A stretch of 64,000 nt of DNA from positions 1,054,001 through 1,118,000 of the forward strand of contig JADKCY010000002.1 of the NCBI GenBank assembly GCA_016718605.1, in the 5' to 3' direction. The notes under the pieces are model-generated. The model searched no databases and was not told where the DNA came from. It was given only the letters and a program-made list of their open reading frames with translations. A program made the translations under genes and the position numbers. This stretch comes from Lysobacterales bacterium. GTDB lineage: Bacteria > Pseudomonadota > Gammaproteobacteria > Xanthomonadales > Xanthomonadaceae. Below, piece after piece: positions 40,019 through 49,697 of this stretch; position 1 is the first letter of the stretch; every line of letters starts with the position of its first letter.

Positions 40019-40201
40019 GACTGCAGGATGGCGCGCGCGCCGATTTACGACAAGACACCAGCCGCTCGATCCGCAAGCAAACGTTGCGCAAGTGGGGCAC
40101 TGCAACATCTGCTTACAACTGCGCGTCAGTCAGACACAGTTATCCAACATCCCGGGCGGAATCTGTTCCTGCCGCAATTCGCGGCCTAACGGAAGATATC
40201 C

Positions 40202-40705
40202 ATGTCCCCATCGATTCGATCGATCACCGGCAGTGCGCGCTGGGCCGTTCTCGGTGTCTTCGCACTGGCGGGCGCCGCGTGGGCCGGAAGCCAGTCACCC
40301 ACCATCCAACGTTTGCAACTCGCTCAGCAATGGCTGCAGCAACAAGCTGAGCTGCAGGCGGCGTTGCATCTCAGCCCAACGCAAGAGATCGCATGGCAAG
40401 CGCTGCAAAACGAACAGCGTGAATTGTTTCGCCATGGGCGCGAACAGCTCGGCGAGGCGGCATCGATTGCCCGCGTCGAGCTCGCCGAGCCAAATGCCGA
40501 TCTTCCCGAATTGGCAGCGACCTTGGAGACGGAAGTCGACCTTTGGATGACCGAACAACGCGCTTTGCGGACGCGCAAATTGGCCTTTTACGAAACCCTC
40601 TCGGCCGAGCAACAAGCGGTCTTGCGCAACGAACTGGTCCGCCGAATCGAACGCGCTGAAGCCCTGCGCGACACCCTGCTGCAGATCGCCGTTGCGGCAC
40701 CGTAA
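40202..40705 (+). CDS. Spy/CpxP-like periplasmic LTxxQ protein
   Basis: 167 residues; ATG 40202 follows GGAAG. A signal peptide (V-L-G-V-F-A-L-A-G-A-A-W-A) precedes a mostly helical, Gln- and Glu-rich chain with two degenerate LTxxQ motifs, L-S-P-T-Q near residue 56 and L-S-A-E-Q near 132, spaced as in CpxP and Spy. Such proteins are periplasmic chaperones or adaptors induced by envelope stress. Divergence from an OmpR-type two-component pair supports the call. The overall similarity to Spy is weak. Confidence 0.65.
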   Translation: MSPSIRSITGSARWAVLGVFALAGAAWAGSQSPTIQRLQLAQQWLQQQAELQAALHLSPTQEIAWQALQNEQRELFRHGREQLGEAASIARVELAEPNADLPELAATLETEVDLWMTEQRALRTRKLAFYETLSAEQQAVLRNELVRRIERAEALRDTLLQIAVAAP

Positions 40706-40739
40706 CACCCAACCAGCCTTCCCCCCTCAGGAGACGCTC

Positions 40740-41351
40740 ATGCACAAGTTCATTCGTATTCTCAGCTTGCTCACACTTCTCATGCTCGCAGCCACACCCT
40801 TCAATGATGCCGAAGCGGTAGGCCGAATCAAGGCTCGCGGCGCCACCGCCAATGCGCAAGGCGGCGTCACCGGCGGCAGCGCCAGTGCCGCTCGCGGCCC
40901 GAACGGCGGTGCCGCGATGCGCGGTCGTGCGTACACCACCGACGGCCAAGGCAATGGCCAAGCGGCCAGCGGCGGCGTGGTCCGCACACCAGCGGGCGGA
41001 TACGGTGCGCGCGCCGGCTCGACCACGTGGAATGCCGACGGCTCGGCGCAGCACCAGAGTGGCGCTGCGGCGCAGGGTCCCAACGGCAGCGCACAAACCA
41101 GCGGCGGCTTCACGCGCGACAGCACGGGCAATGTCACCGGTGGACGCAGCACATCGGCACAAGGCGCCGCTGGCGGTTCGCTCAACAGCCAGACTGGCTA
41201 TACCTCCGGGCAAGGATTCGGTCGCAGCACCTCGGCCTCGGGTCAGCAAGGCAGCGTGAATGCGCAGACACAGGTAACTCAGGATGGGCGCACGGTCACG
41301 CGCACGTGCACCGATGCCAATGGCAACGTCGTACCCTGCCCGCAGTGGTAG
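40740..41351 (+). CDS. Secreted low-complexity Gly/Ser/Thr/Ala repeat protein
   Basis: 203 residues; ATG 40740 follows AGGAG. After a signal peptide the protein is almost entirely made of G, A, S, T, N, Q and R with recurring G-G-x-x-T/S, G-P-N-G and S-G-G-x-x-R/T units, then ends T-C-T-D-A-N-G-N-V-V-P-C-P-Q-W with two cysteines. The pattern suggests an extended or beta-roll-like surface protein. I do not recognise a family. It begins 35 bases after the Spy-like gene on the same strand, so it may be part of the same envelope response. Confidence 0.8.
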   Translation: MHKFIRILSLLTLLMLAATPFNDAEAVGRIKARGATANAQGGVTGGSASAARGPNGGAAMRGRAYTTDGQGNGQAASGGVVRTPAGGYGARAGSTTWNADGSAQHQSGAAAQGPNGSAQTSGGFTRDSTGNVTGGRSTSAQGAAGGSLNSQTGYTSGQGFGRSTSASGQQGSVNAQTQVTQDGRTVTRTCTDANGNVVPCPQW

Positions 41352-41439
41352 TCCGCTTGCTGACAGTTGTGGGGAAACTCCTGACCGGAAATCGTGCGCA
41401 TGTCGCTCAATTGCAATGCAATTGTGTCGATAATGATCA

Positions 41440-41574
41440 CGAGCGCTGACTCTCCACAGTCGCTCAGGGTTGACGAAACGTTCCCTCTGTCTCCCCCGGA
41501 GGTGACGTCACCCGTAAACGCTTCTCTCCCCCGAAGCGCAAGAGGCTCGCAGGATGCGGGCCTCTTGTTTTTTG
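41440..41574 (+). ncRNA. Candidate small RNA with intrinsic terminator
   Basis: An intrinsic terminator at 41539-41573 (stem CAAGAGGC/GCCTCTTG, then six T) lies 188 bases after the preceding stop, too far to be simply its end. Upstream is an 8+1+8 palindrome at 41408-41424 and GATAAT at 41429 as a possible -10; there is no good -35 at the right distance. The stretch between has two C-rich CTCCCCC loops, which could pair with Shine-Dalgarno sequences. The 5' end and the existence of the RNA are inferred. Confidence 0.4.
41539..41573 (+). terminator. Intrinsic terminator
   Basis: Arms 41539-41546 and 41560-41567 pair over 8 bases around 13 bases, followed directly by TTTTTT at 41568-41573. It is one of the two terminators with T runs in the window. 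Confidence 0.85.
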
Positions 41575-41689
41575 TGCATCCGAAAAGCAGACGTGACTTT
41601 CGCCGCATGAGCCAGTGACGCAACAAGCGTAACGTGTCGGGTGACTGCAAGCCTGCAGCCACTGATTCGACTGACGAGGGGAGCTACCC

Positions 41690-42427
41690 ATGCGACGCCT
41701 GATTATGTGCGTTGCGCTCGCGCTTGCCGCGACCGCAACCGCCTCTGCCACAACCGTGGACGAGCTGGTTCAGAAGAACATCGAAGCACGCGGCGGTGAA
41801 GACGCCCTGCGCGCCATTCAATCCGTGACCTTGCATGGCCGGATGAACTTTTCCGGTGGCGATTTTTCGGTTGACCTCGGCTTCGTCAACATGACGGAAC
41901 GCGGTCTCAAACAGCGTACCGAGGCCACCCTGCAAGGACTGACCCAGGTCAGCGCCTTCGATGGCAAGGAAGGCTGGACGATTTCGCCATTCCAAGGTCG
42001 GCGTGATCCGGAACGTCTGAGCGCCGAAGACACCAAGGGCATGCAGGTGGAAGCGGACATTGATGGGCCCTTGCTGGACTGGCGCGAGAAGGGTCATCAG
42101 GTCGAGTACCTCGGCACCGAAGATGTGGATGGCACCGAGGCACACAAGCTCAAGCTCACACTGTCGAACGGCGACATTCAGTATCGCTATCTTGACCCCG
42201 ACTACTTTCTGGAAATCCGCATCACCACCCAGATGAAGCGTCGCGGCATCGAAACCGAAATGGAAACCGAGCTGGGCAATTACGAGCAAGTCAACGGCGT
42301 GTATCTGCCGTTTGCCGTGGAAAGCGGCCCCAAGGGCGGTCCACGCGGCCAGAAGATTCTGGTCGAGCGGGCTGAGGTGAATACCGATATCGACGACGCG
42401 CTGTTTGCGTTCCCGACCCAACCCTGA
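41690..42427 (+). CDS. LolA-like secreted protein
   Basis: 245 residues with a signal peptide (I-M-C-V-A-L-A-L-A-A-T-A-T-A-S-A). The mature chain begins T-V-D-E-L-V-Q-K-N-I-E-A-R-G-G, a common opening of LolA/outer-membrane lipoprotein-sorting relatives, and has the alternating beta pattern of that fold (E-G-W-T-I-S-P-F, Y-R-Y-L-D-P-D-Y-F-L-E-I-R). Sequence is too far from true LolA to claim lipoprotein transport. It is 11 bases upstream of the giant BNR protein, so the two are probably co-expressed. Confidence 0.7.
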   Translation: MRRLIMCVALALAATATASATTVDELVQKNIEARGGEDALRAIQSVTLHGRMNFSGGDFSVDLGFVNMTERGLKQRTEATLQGLTQVSAFDGKEGWTISPFQGRRDPERLSAEDTKGMQVEADIDGPLLDWREKGHQVEYLGTEDVDGTEAHKLKLTLSNGDIQYRYLDPDYFLEIRITTQMKRRGIETEMETELGNYEQVNGVYLPFAVESGPKGGPRGQKILVERAEVNTDIDDALFAFPTQP

Positions 42428-42438
42428 GCGAGGCGCCC

Positions 42439-45400
42439 ATGAATCTCTCACGCATCATCCCGCTGAGCCTTTCGATACTCAGCCTTACTGCCACGGCGGT
42501 CTCTGCCGCCGATCCGGTACCTGCCAGCGTGCCGCGCTTTGACAGCGGTACCATTTCGGGTCTGCCCGCACGCAACATCGGTTCAGCCGCAATGAGTGGC
42601 CGAATCTCCGCATTGGCCGTGAACGTCGCGAATGGTCAACACACCATTTTCGTCGGTGCCGCCAGTGGCGGGGTCTGGAAGTCCGTCGATGGCGGAACAC
42701 GTTTCAAGCCGGTGTTCGACCGCGAGGCCGTGCAGTCGATTGGCGCAATAACGCTGGATCCGCAGAATCCACAAAATGTGTGGGTCGGCACAGGCGAATC
42801 GTGGACGCGCAATTCGGTCTCGGTTGGCAACGGTGTTTACCGCTCGACCGACGGCGGCGAGAGCTGGCAGTACCTCGGCCTGCCAAATAGCGAACGCATC
42901 GCCAAGATCCTCGTGCATCCTAACGACAGCAACACAGCCTATGTCTGCGTGCCGGGCAAGCTGTGGTCAGACTCAGCGGATCGCGGTCTGTACAAGACCA
43001 CGGATGGCGGCGCGAGCTGGCAGCACATCCTGAAGGGTGTGAACCTGTCGACCGGCTGCTCCGGGATCAGCTTCGATCCCTCCAACGCCGAACGCCTGAT
43101 GGTTGGCACTTGGGATTTCCGCCGTCGCGGCTGGACCTTCCGCTCCGGCGGTGAAGGCCCGGAATCCCGCAGCGGTAGTGCGCTGTATGTCACCGAAGAC
43201 GGCGGCAAAAACTTCCGTGCGCTGACCGCCGACAATGCACCCGGTCTGCCCAAGGGCCCCTGGGGACGCATCGAAGTGGAATATGCGCCGTCGGACGCGA
43301 GCATCGTCTACGCCTTCATCGAAGGTGAGGACAGCGCGCTGTATCGCTCCAGCGATGGCGGCAAGACGTGGGAAGCACGCGACAAGAGCCAGATGATGGT
43401 CTGGCGTCCATTCTATTTTGCCAACCTGATCATCGATCCGAGCAATCCGGAACGGCTCTTCAAGACCAATCTGCGTCTGATCGTCAGCGAAGACGGCGGC
43501 AAGAGCTTTTCCGACGCGGCTGGTAGCACGCATGCCGACTCGCACGATGTGTGGATCAACCCGGCGAATCCCAAAGACGTGATCATGGGTGATGACGGCG
43601 GTCTGTGGTTCAGCAAGGACGGCGGCGGGCGTTGGTGGAAGGCGGGCAATCTGCCGATCAGTCAGTTCTATCACGTGGCGGTGGACGATGCCGATCCCTA
43701 TCACGTGTATGGCGGATTGCAGGACAACAGTTCGTGGATCGGCGACTCGGCCTATCCCGGCGGCATCAGCAATCAACGCTGGGAAAACCTCTACGGCGGT
43801 GACGGCTTCTGGGTGATTCCGGATGGCAAGGATCCGAATATCGTGTATGCCGAGTACCAAGGCGGCAACATCGCGCGCATCGATCTGCAGACCAAGAACA
43901 CGCGCTCCATTCAGCCGACCGCAGGCGCTGGCGAAAAGCTGCGCTTCAACTGGAACACGCCGTTGCACCAGAGCCCCTCACGCCCGGGCACGATCTACAT
44001 CGGTGCGCAGTATCTGTTCCGCTCACAGGATCAGGGCACGACTTGGCAGCGTATCTCCCCCGACTTGAGCACCAATGCCCTGGCACTTCAGCAGCAAGAG
44101 AAGTCGGGCGGCATCACGGTCGACAACTCCTCGGCCGAAATGCACACGACCATCTACAGCATCTCCGAATCGCCGCTCGATCCGAACCTGATTTGGGTCG
44201 GTACCGATGATGGCAACGTGCAGATCACCCGCGACGGTGGTGCGCACTGGACCAACGTGATCAAACGCATCAAGGGTGTGCCTGCAGGCAGCTGGGTGTC
44301 GTGGGTTGAGGCCAGCCGTTTCGATGCCGGTGTCGCCTATGTGGCCTTTGATCGGCATACCGAAGGTGACCTGACACCGCATGTGTTCCGCACCGATGAC
44401 TACGGCCAAAGCTGGACCCGCATTGCCAGCGAAGACAAGGGCATTCGCGGCTACGCTCATGTGATCCGCGAAGACAGCGCCGACCGCAACCTGTTGTTCT
44501 TAGGCACCGAATTCGGTTTGTGGATCAGCATCGATGGCGGTCAGCAATGGGCACAGTACAAAGGCAGCAACTTCCCGGCAGTCGCGGTGCGAGACCTCGC
44601 CGTGCAGGCACGTGAGGGCGATCTGGTGCTGGGTACACATGGTCGCGGCATCTGGATCATCGACGACATCTCCTCGCTGCGTAGTTTCGATACCGGCCTG
44701 TTGTCTGCCGATGCGGCCTTCCTGCCCAACCGCCCGACGCAGCAACGTCTGTCCGGCGTGGGCGGCTGGTCCGATGGCGATGCCGTGTTCCTTGGTGAAA
44801 ACCCGCCTGGTGGTGCCACCATTACCTACTACCAACGCACCCGGCATCTGTTCGGCGAACTCAAAATCGAGATCATCGGACCCGACGGTGACGTGGTTGA
44901 TAGCCTGCCCGCTTCCAAACGTCGCGGTATCAATCGCATCACGTGGTCGATGCGCGTCAAGCCACCGCGTGTTCCCAAGGCCGCACAGATTGCTTTCTCC
45001 GGCACCCAAGGGCCGCGCGTCCTGCCTGGCACGTATACGGTGCGCATGACCAAGAACAAGCAGGTCTATGAGACCCCGTTGGTGATTGGTCTGGACCGCC
45101 GCGCCGACTACAACGAAGCGGATCGTGCCGCGCAGTTCGAAGCTGCGATGCGTGTGCACGGCCTGTTCGGACGCATGACCGACCTCACCGACCGCATCCA
45201 GTACAGTCGCATGATGGCCGGCGCCATTGCTGCGCAATTGCCAGAGAAAGATCGCCTGCGTGCGCAGTTGTCCGCCTTTGCCGACGCCGCGGAAACTGTG
45301 CGCAAGGACATCGTCGCCACCAAGGAAGGCGGTGCCATCACGGGCGAGGAGCGTCTGCGTGAGCATACCGACATCCTGTATGGCGCGATCATGGGCTACG

Positions 45401-45675
45401 ACGGTCGCCCCACCGACTACCAACTGGCGCGCATCGACGTGCTGGAAGGCGAGCTGGGTGCGATAAACGCGCGCTACGCTGAAGTCGAGGCCAAACATCT
45501 CGGCAAGATCAATGAAGGTCTGCGCAAAGCCGGCCTGCCGGAAATCACCTGGCCGCCGCAGGGTGGCATGCCTCCGATGGCCGATGTGTCGAGTGCGGAT
45601 GGCGTCGAAGGCGGCATTTCCCGACCCAAGCCCTTCTACCGGCACCCGCTGTCGGGAGTGCGCCTCTGGCATTGA
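42439..45675 (+). CDS. Giant secreted BNR/VPS10-type beta-propeller protein
   Basis: 1078 residues with a signal peptide ending near S-A-A. Repeated Asp-box motifs run through residues 60-760 (S-V-D-G-G-T-R-F, S-T-D-G-G-E-S-W, T-T-D-G-G-A-S-W, S-S-D-G-G-K-T-W, S-E-D-G-G-K-S-F, S-I-D-G-G-Q-Q-W), as in VPS10/sortilin-like propellers. The last 320 residues form a separate domain with a long helical part. Members are often labelled 'glycosyl hydrolase' without demonstrated activity. It sits downstream of the LolA-like gene and ends before a strong terminator. It lacks the F-x-N-G-F-E tail. Confidence 0.88.
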   Translation: MNLSRIIPLSLSILSLTATAVSAADPVPASVPRFDSGTISGLPARNIGSAAMSGRISALAVNVANGQHTIFVGAASGGVWKSVDGGTRFKPVFDREAVQSIGAITLDPQNPQNVWVGTGESWTRNSVSVGNGVYRSTDGGESWQYLGLPNSERIAKILVHPNDSNTAYVCVPGKLWSDSADRGLYKTTDGGASWQHILKGVNLSTGCSGISFDPSNAERLMVGTWDFRRRGWTFRSGGEGPESRSGSALYVTEDGGKNFRALTADNAPGLPKGPWGRIEVEYAPSDASIVYAFIEGEDSALYRSSDGGKTWEARDKSQMMVWRPFYFANLIIDPSNPERLFKTNLRLIVSEDGGKSFSDAAGSTHADSHDVWINPANPKDVIMGDDGGLWFSKDGGGRWWKAGNLPISQFYHVAVDDADPYHVYGGLQDNSSWIGDSAYPGGISNQRWENLYGGDGFWVIPDGKDPNIVYAEYQGGNIARIDLQTKNTRSIQPTAGAGEKLRFNWNTPLHQSPSRPGTIYIGAQYLFRSQDQGTTWQRISPDLSTNALALQQQEKSGGITVDNSSAEMHTTIYSISESPLDPNLIWVGTDDGNVQITRDGGAHWTNVIKRIKGVPAGSWVSWVEASRFDAGVAYVAFDRHTEGDLTPHVFRTDDYGQSWTRIASEDKGIRGYAHVIREDSADRNLLFLGTEFGLWISIDGGQQWAQYKGSNFPAVAVRDLAVQAREGDLVLGTHGRGIWIIDDISSLRSFDTGLLSADAAFLPNRPTQQRLSGVGGWSDGDAVFLGENPPGGATITYYQRTRHLFGELKIEIIGPDGDVVDSLPASKRRGINRITWSMRVKPPRVPKAAQIAFSGTQGPRVLPGTYTVRMTKNKQVYETPLVIGLDRRADYNEADRAAQFEAAMRVHGLFGRMTDLTDRIQYSRMMAGAIAAQLPEKDRLRAQLSAFADAAETVRKDIVATKEGGAITGEERLREHTDILYGAIMGYDGRPTDYQLARIDVLEGELGAINARYAEVEAKHLGKINEGLRKAGLPEITWPPQGGMPPMADVSSADGVEGGISRPKPFYRHPLSGVRLWH

Positions 45676-46108
45676 GGGACCTTGATCCTTAGGCTCCCGA
45701 ACAAACCGATGCAAACCCAACCCCGCCAATTTGGCGGGGTTGGCATTCTGCACGTCAACGGATACGCGACTTCAACGTTTTCGCGCTGTCCAAGCAGCGC
45801 AAATTCGAGTCGTTGTCGCCGGCATGCGACGTCTTCGGAAACCCGCGCAGGCGATATCGCCAATCAGACTATTTCGGTGCCGTCGAGTGAAGCCATCGGA
45901 ACGACATTCAAGCACTGCCACATGATTTACGTGCAGGAATTTGTTTTGGGTAGAGCCATTGATTCACCTCACATTGACGGGAGTAGCGAGATGCCAATCG
46001 CGAAAGCGATGGAAGCGAACTGATGCGCTCACGCGTGCGGGCGTTCCGCGCAGATCGAAGCGCGCGCACCCTCGTCGAGGATACGAAAGTCGCCCTATAC
46101 TCCACCGC
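45676..46108. other. Gene-free region after the BNR protein
   Basis: 433 bases that hold the terminator at 45717-45743 and nothing else I can support. Short frames upstream of the aldehyde dehydrogenase start do not resemble a protein. Confidence 0.5.
45717..45743 (+). terminator. Strong perfect palindrome, likely terminator
   Basis: Arms 45717-45729 and 45731-45743 are perfect 13-base complements (CCAACCCCGCCAA/TTGGCGGGGTTGG), 41 bases after the BNR stop. The T run is missing. Confidence 0.75.
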
Positions 46109-47529
46109 ATGGACATCAACTACGTCACGCCTATTGCTGAGTTGCCCGAGCGTCTGGCCGTGCTGCGTGCCCAACAACGCCGTGCGCCGCGTTCACTCGA
46201 AGAGCGCCTGGGCGACCTGCACGACCTGCGCGCGGCGCTGCGACTCAACTTGCCCGAGCTGGTGCGTGCCATGGACGCCGATTTCGGTACGCGCTCGCGC
46301 CATGAGTCGATGCTCTCCGATGGCATGACGGTGTTACGCGACATCGACCATCTGCTCTCGCACCTCAAGTCCTGGATGCGTCCCAAACGCCGCCTGTTGC
46401 ATCCGCTGTTCTGGCCGCGCGCGGCGAGTTGCGCTATCAGCCCTTGGGCGTGGTGGGTGTAATTTCGCCTTGGAACTATCCGGTCAATCTGGCGTTGATG
46501 CCCTTGGCTACGGCACTGGCCGCAGGCAATGCTGTCTATCTGAAACCCTCTGAACACACGCCGCGCACGTCCGCGGCGCTGTGCGATCTGCTGCGCTCAA
46601 TCTATCCGCGCAATCGTATCGAGGTGGCGCTGGGCGGCCCGGAAGTCGCGGCGGCTTTTGCGGCGCTGCCCTTTGATCATCTGTTTCTTTACCGGCTTGA
46701 CGGCGGTTGGTCGCCGGGTGATGGCCGCGGCGGCGCCAATCTGACACCGCTTACCTTGGAACTCGGCGGCAAGTCGCCGGTGCTGATTGCACCGGGCTAT
46801 CCGCTGGGCCGCGCGGCGGCGCGAATCGCTGCGGGCAAATTCATCAATGCCGGACAGACCTGCATCGCGCCGGATTACGCGCTGGTGCAGCAGTCGGATG
46901 TCGATGCCTTCGTCGAAGCCATGCGCGCGGAAGCGCAGGCGCGCTACCCCGACATCGCCCTGTCGGGCGACTTCACCCGCATCATCAACGCAGCTCAGTA
47001 TCAGCGGCTGCGCGGTGCACTGGATGAAGCAGCTGCCGCCGGTGCACGGATCATCCCGCTGGTCGATGTGGACTCGGAACTGGCCGAAGGCACCCGCTTG
47101 CTGCCGCCTACGGTCGTACTGAACGCGCCGGAAGACTGCCGCCTGATGCGCGAAGAGATCTTCGGCCCCATCCTGCCCGTGCGCGGCTACGCACAGTTGG
47201 ACCAGGCACTGGATTACATCGAATCGCATGATCGCCCGTTGGCTTTCTATGTATTCGACCACGACCGTCGCCGCGTTGATGCTGCACTGGATCGCATCGT
47301 CGCCGGTTCGGTCGCGGTCAACGACACCGTCTTGCAATTCGCGCAAACCAATCTGCCATTTGGCGGGGTTGGACCCAGCGGCATGGGCAGCTACCATGGC
47401 GAACACGGATTCCGCACCTTCAGCAAGGAAACCCCGGTACTACGCCAGGCGCGATGGTCGGGGATGAGCCTGTTCAAACCGCCGTATCGGGCATTTGCGG
47501 ATCGGCTGATTCGACTGCTGGTGCGATAA
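46109..47529 (+). pseudogene. Coniferyl aldehyde dehydrogenase-like gene, frameshifted
   Basis: Three single-base indels break one ALDH reading frame. The N-terminal part (46109-46420) matches the opening of CalB-type dehydrogenases (A-M-D-A-D-F-G, S-W-M-R-P-K-R-R). One base is lost in the GC repeat at 46416-46422. The rest continues with R-Y-Q-P-L-G-V-V-G-V-I-S-P-W-N-Y-P, E-L-G-G-K-S-P and the active-site cysteine in N-A-G-Q-T-C. A gained T at 46684-46690 and a lost C at 46736-46738 garble 17 residues that in the other frame read F-T-G-L-T-A-V-G-R-R-V. The enzyme would oxidise aromatic or aliphatic aldehydes. It may be intact in the cell; see findings. Confidence 0.85.
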
Positions 47530-47601
47530 GGATCGCGCTCAGCGTTCTTCGAAACGCACCACCATCTTGAATTGCCGCTGACAACGCGCCACCTTGCTGA
47601 T

Positions 47602-49644
47602 ATGACAAACCAATCCAATCCGTTGTTGGCCGAATCTGGCCTTCCAGCCTTTGACTCAATCCGCGTCGAGCATATCGAGCCAGCCATTGATCATTGTGTT
47701 CTCGACTACCAGCAGTGCGTTGAAGCGCTGATTGCCGATCCTGCCGCACGCAGTTTCGCAGGCCTGATGGCGCCGATGGAACGTGCACAAACTCGCCTCA
47801 ACCGCGCTTGGGCGCCGGTCGGACATCTGCACGGCACGATGGATTCGCCGGAGCTTCGCGATGCCTATTCCGCCGCGGAGGAAAAGCTCACCGAGTTCTA
47901 CACCGCCTTGGGACAGAACCGTGCGTTGTACGAGGCGGTGCTGGCGGTTCAGGCAGCGCCGGCGTTTGCTCGGCTCAGTCGTGCGGAACGGACTTTGGTG
48001 GACGACAGCCTGCGCGGCTTTCGCCTTTCCGGCGTTGCGCTGGAGGAACCGCAACGCTCGCGATTTGCGGCAATCCAGACGGAACTCAGCAAGCTCTCGA
48101 CCGCGTTTTTCCGAGGCGGTGCTGGACAGCACCGATGCCTGGTCGCATGCACTCAGCGACGCCGAACTGGCGGGCTTGCCGGAGTCTGCACGCGCGATGT
48201 TCCAGCAATATGCCAACGAACGCGGGCAGCCGGGCTGGCTGGCCACACTCAAGTCGCCATCGGTGCAGGCAATCATGAGTTTTGCCGATGATCGCAGCCT
48301 GCGCGAAACTGTCTATACGGCATATCACACGCGCGCTTCGGATCAAGGGCCGCACGATTCCAAGCACGACAATGCCGAGCGCATCGAGAAAATTCTGGCG
48401 CTGCGCCACGAAGCCGCGTCTCTGCTTGGCTTCGACAGCGCGGCGCATGAATCGCTGGAAGGCAAAATGGCTGCCACGCCAACACGGGTGCTGGATTTTC
48501 TGCACACCCTTGCCGACAAGGCCAAACCCGTTGCCGAACGCGAACTCGCCGAACTGGGCGAATTCGCCCGCGAGCGTTTCGGCATCGACACTTTGATGCC
48601 TTGGGACATCAACTACTCGGCAGAAAAGTTGCGCGAGCAGCGCTTCGATTTTTCCGAGGAAGACCTGAAACCCTATTTCCCGGTCGAACAGGTCATGGCC
48701 GGGTTGTTCGCACTGGTTGGACGTTTGTTTGGCGTGCAGTTCGTCGCCCGCGCCGACGTGCCGCTCTGGCATCCCGATGCGCATTTTTCGATGTCGTGGA
48801 TGCCGATGGCAGCGTCCGCGCGGGGGTTTATCTGGTTATACGCACGCACCGGAAAGCGTGGTGGCGCGTGGATGGATGTCTGCCGCGCACGCGCCGATGA
48901 TCCCGCCATCGCACAGAAGCCGGTGGCCTTCCTGGTCTGCAATTTTCCACCGCCCACACCCGATCTCCCTGCGCTGTTGACGCATGACGATGTGATCACC
49001 TTGCTTCACGAATGCGGTCACGGCCTGCATCACATGCTCACCGAGATCGGCTGGCCCAGCGTTGGCGGGATTTCTGGCGTGGAGTGGGATGCCGTGGAGC
49101 TACCCAGCCAGTTCATGGAGAACTACGCCTGGTGCCGCGAGGGATTGGATTTGCTCGCGCGTCACTACCAGACGGGCGAGTCACTGCCGCAGGACTTGTT
49201 CGACAAGATGCTGGCCGCGCGTCATTTCCACGCGGGTCTTTTCCTCGTTCGCCAACTGGAGTTCGCACTGTTCGACTTCCGCGTGCACCTCGACTACACG
49301 CCTGAGACCGGCGCCCGCGTGCTGGAGCGTCTCGCAGAAGTGCGCAAGCAGGTTGCGGTCATCGAGCCGCCGAGTTGGCATCGCTTCCCAACACTTTTAC
49401 CCACATCTTTTCGGGCGGCTATGCGGCGGGCTACTACAGCTACCTGTGGGCCGAAGTGCTGAGTGCCGATGCCTTTGCAGCGTTTGAAGAATGCGGCCTG
49501 TTCGACGCGGCAACCGGGCAACGCTTCCGTGACGAAATACTCGCCGTGGGTGGCTCACGCCCTGCGCTGGAGAGCTTTGTCGCCTTTCGCGGACGCGAAC
49601 CAGAGGCCGAAGCGCTATTGCGTAGCTACGGCCCAGCGGCTTGA
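47602..49644 (+). pseudogene. prlC: Oligopeptidase A (M3 family), frameshifted
   Basis: Interrupted M3 peptidase with the PrlC order: N-terminal P-L-L-A-E-S-G-L-P-A-F-D, W-D-I-N-Y-S-A-E-K-L-R-E-Q-R, Y-A-R-T-G-K-R-G-G-A-W-M-D, zinc site L-L-H-E-C-G-H-G-L-H, and C-terminal H-I-F-S-G-G-Y-A-A-G-Y-Y-S-Y. Breaks: one extra T in 48106-48110; one T missing in 48784-48788, restored by a second indel near 48830; one C missing in 49387-49389. Between breaks the sequence is well conserved. PrlC degrades signal peptides and other peptides in the cytoplasm. No signal peptide, unlike the M3 protein at 30.6 kb. Confidence 0.88.
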
Positions 49645-49697
49645 ACCAGTGCTTGTGGACTCCGTGCGCGAGACCCCGCTCGCGCACGAAGCCGTTT

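Larger units (their letters stand above)
41352..41689. other. Gene-free region with palindrome and terminator
   Basis: No credible coding frame. It holds a 17-base palindrome (41408-41424), a possible -10 box, a 12-base palindrome GGTGACGTCACC at 41501-41512 and an intrinsic terminator (41539-41573); see the ncRNA entry. Confidence 0.6.

Noticed and set aside
45941..46108. In-frame extension upstream of the aldehyde dehydrogenase start
   Set aside because: The added residues have no similarity to aldehyde dehydrogenases; ATG 46109 gives the usual N-terminus.
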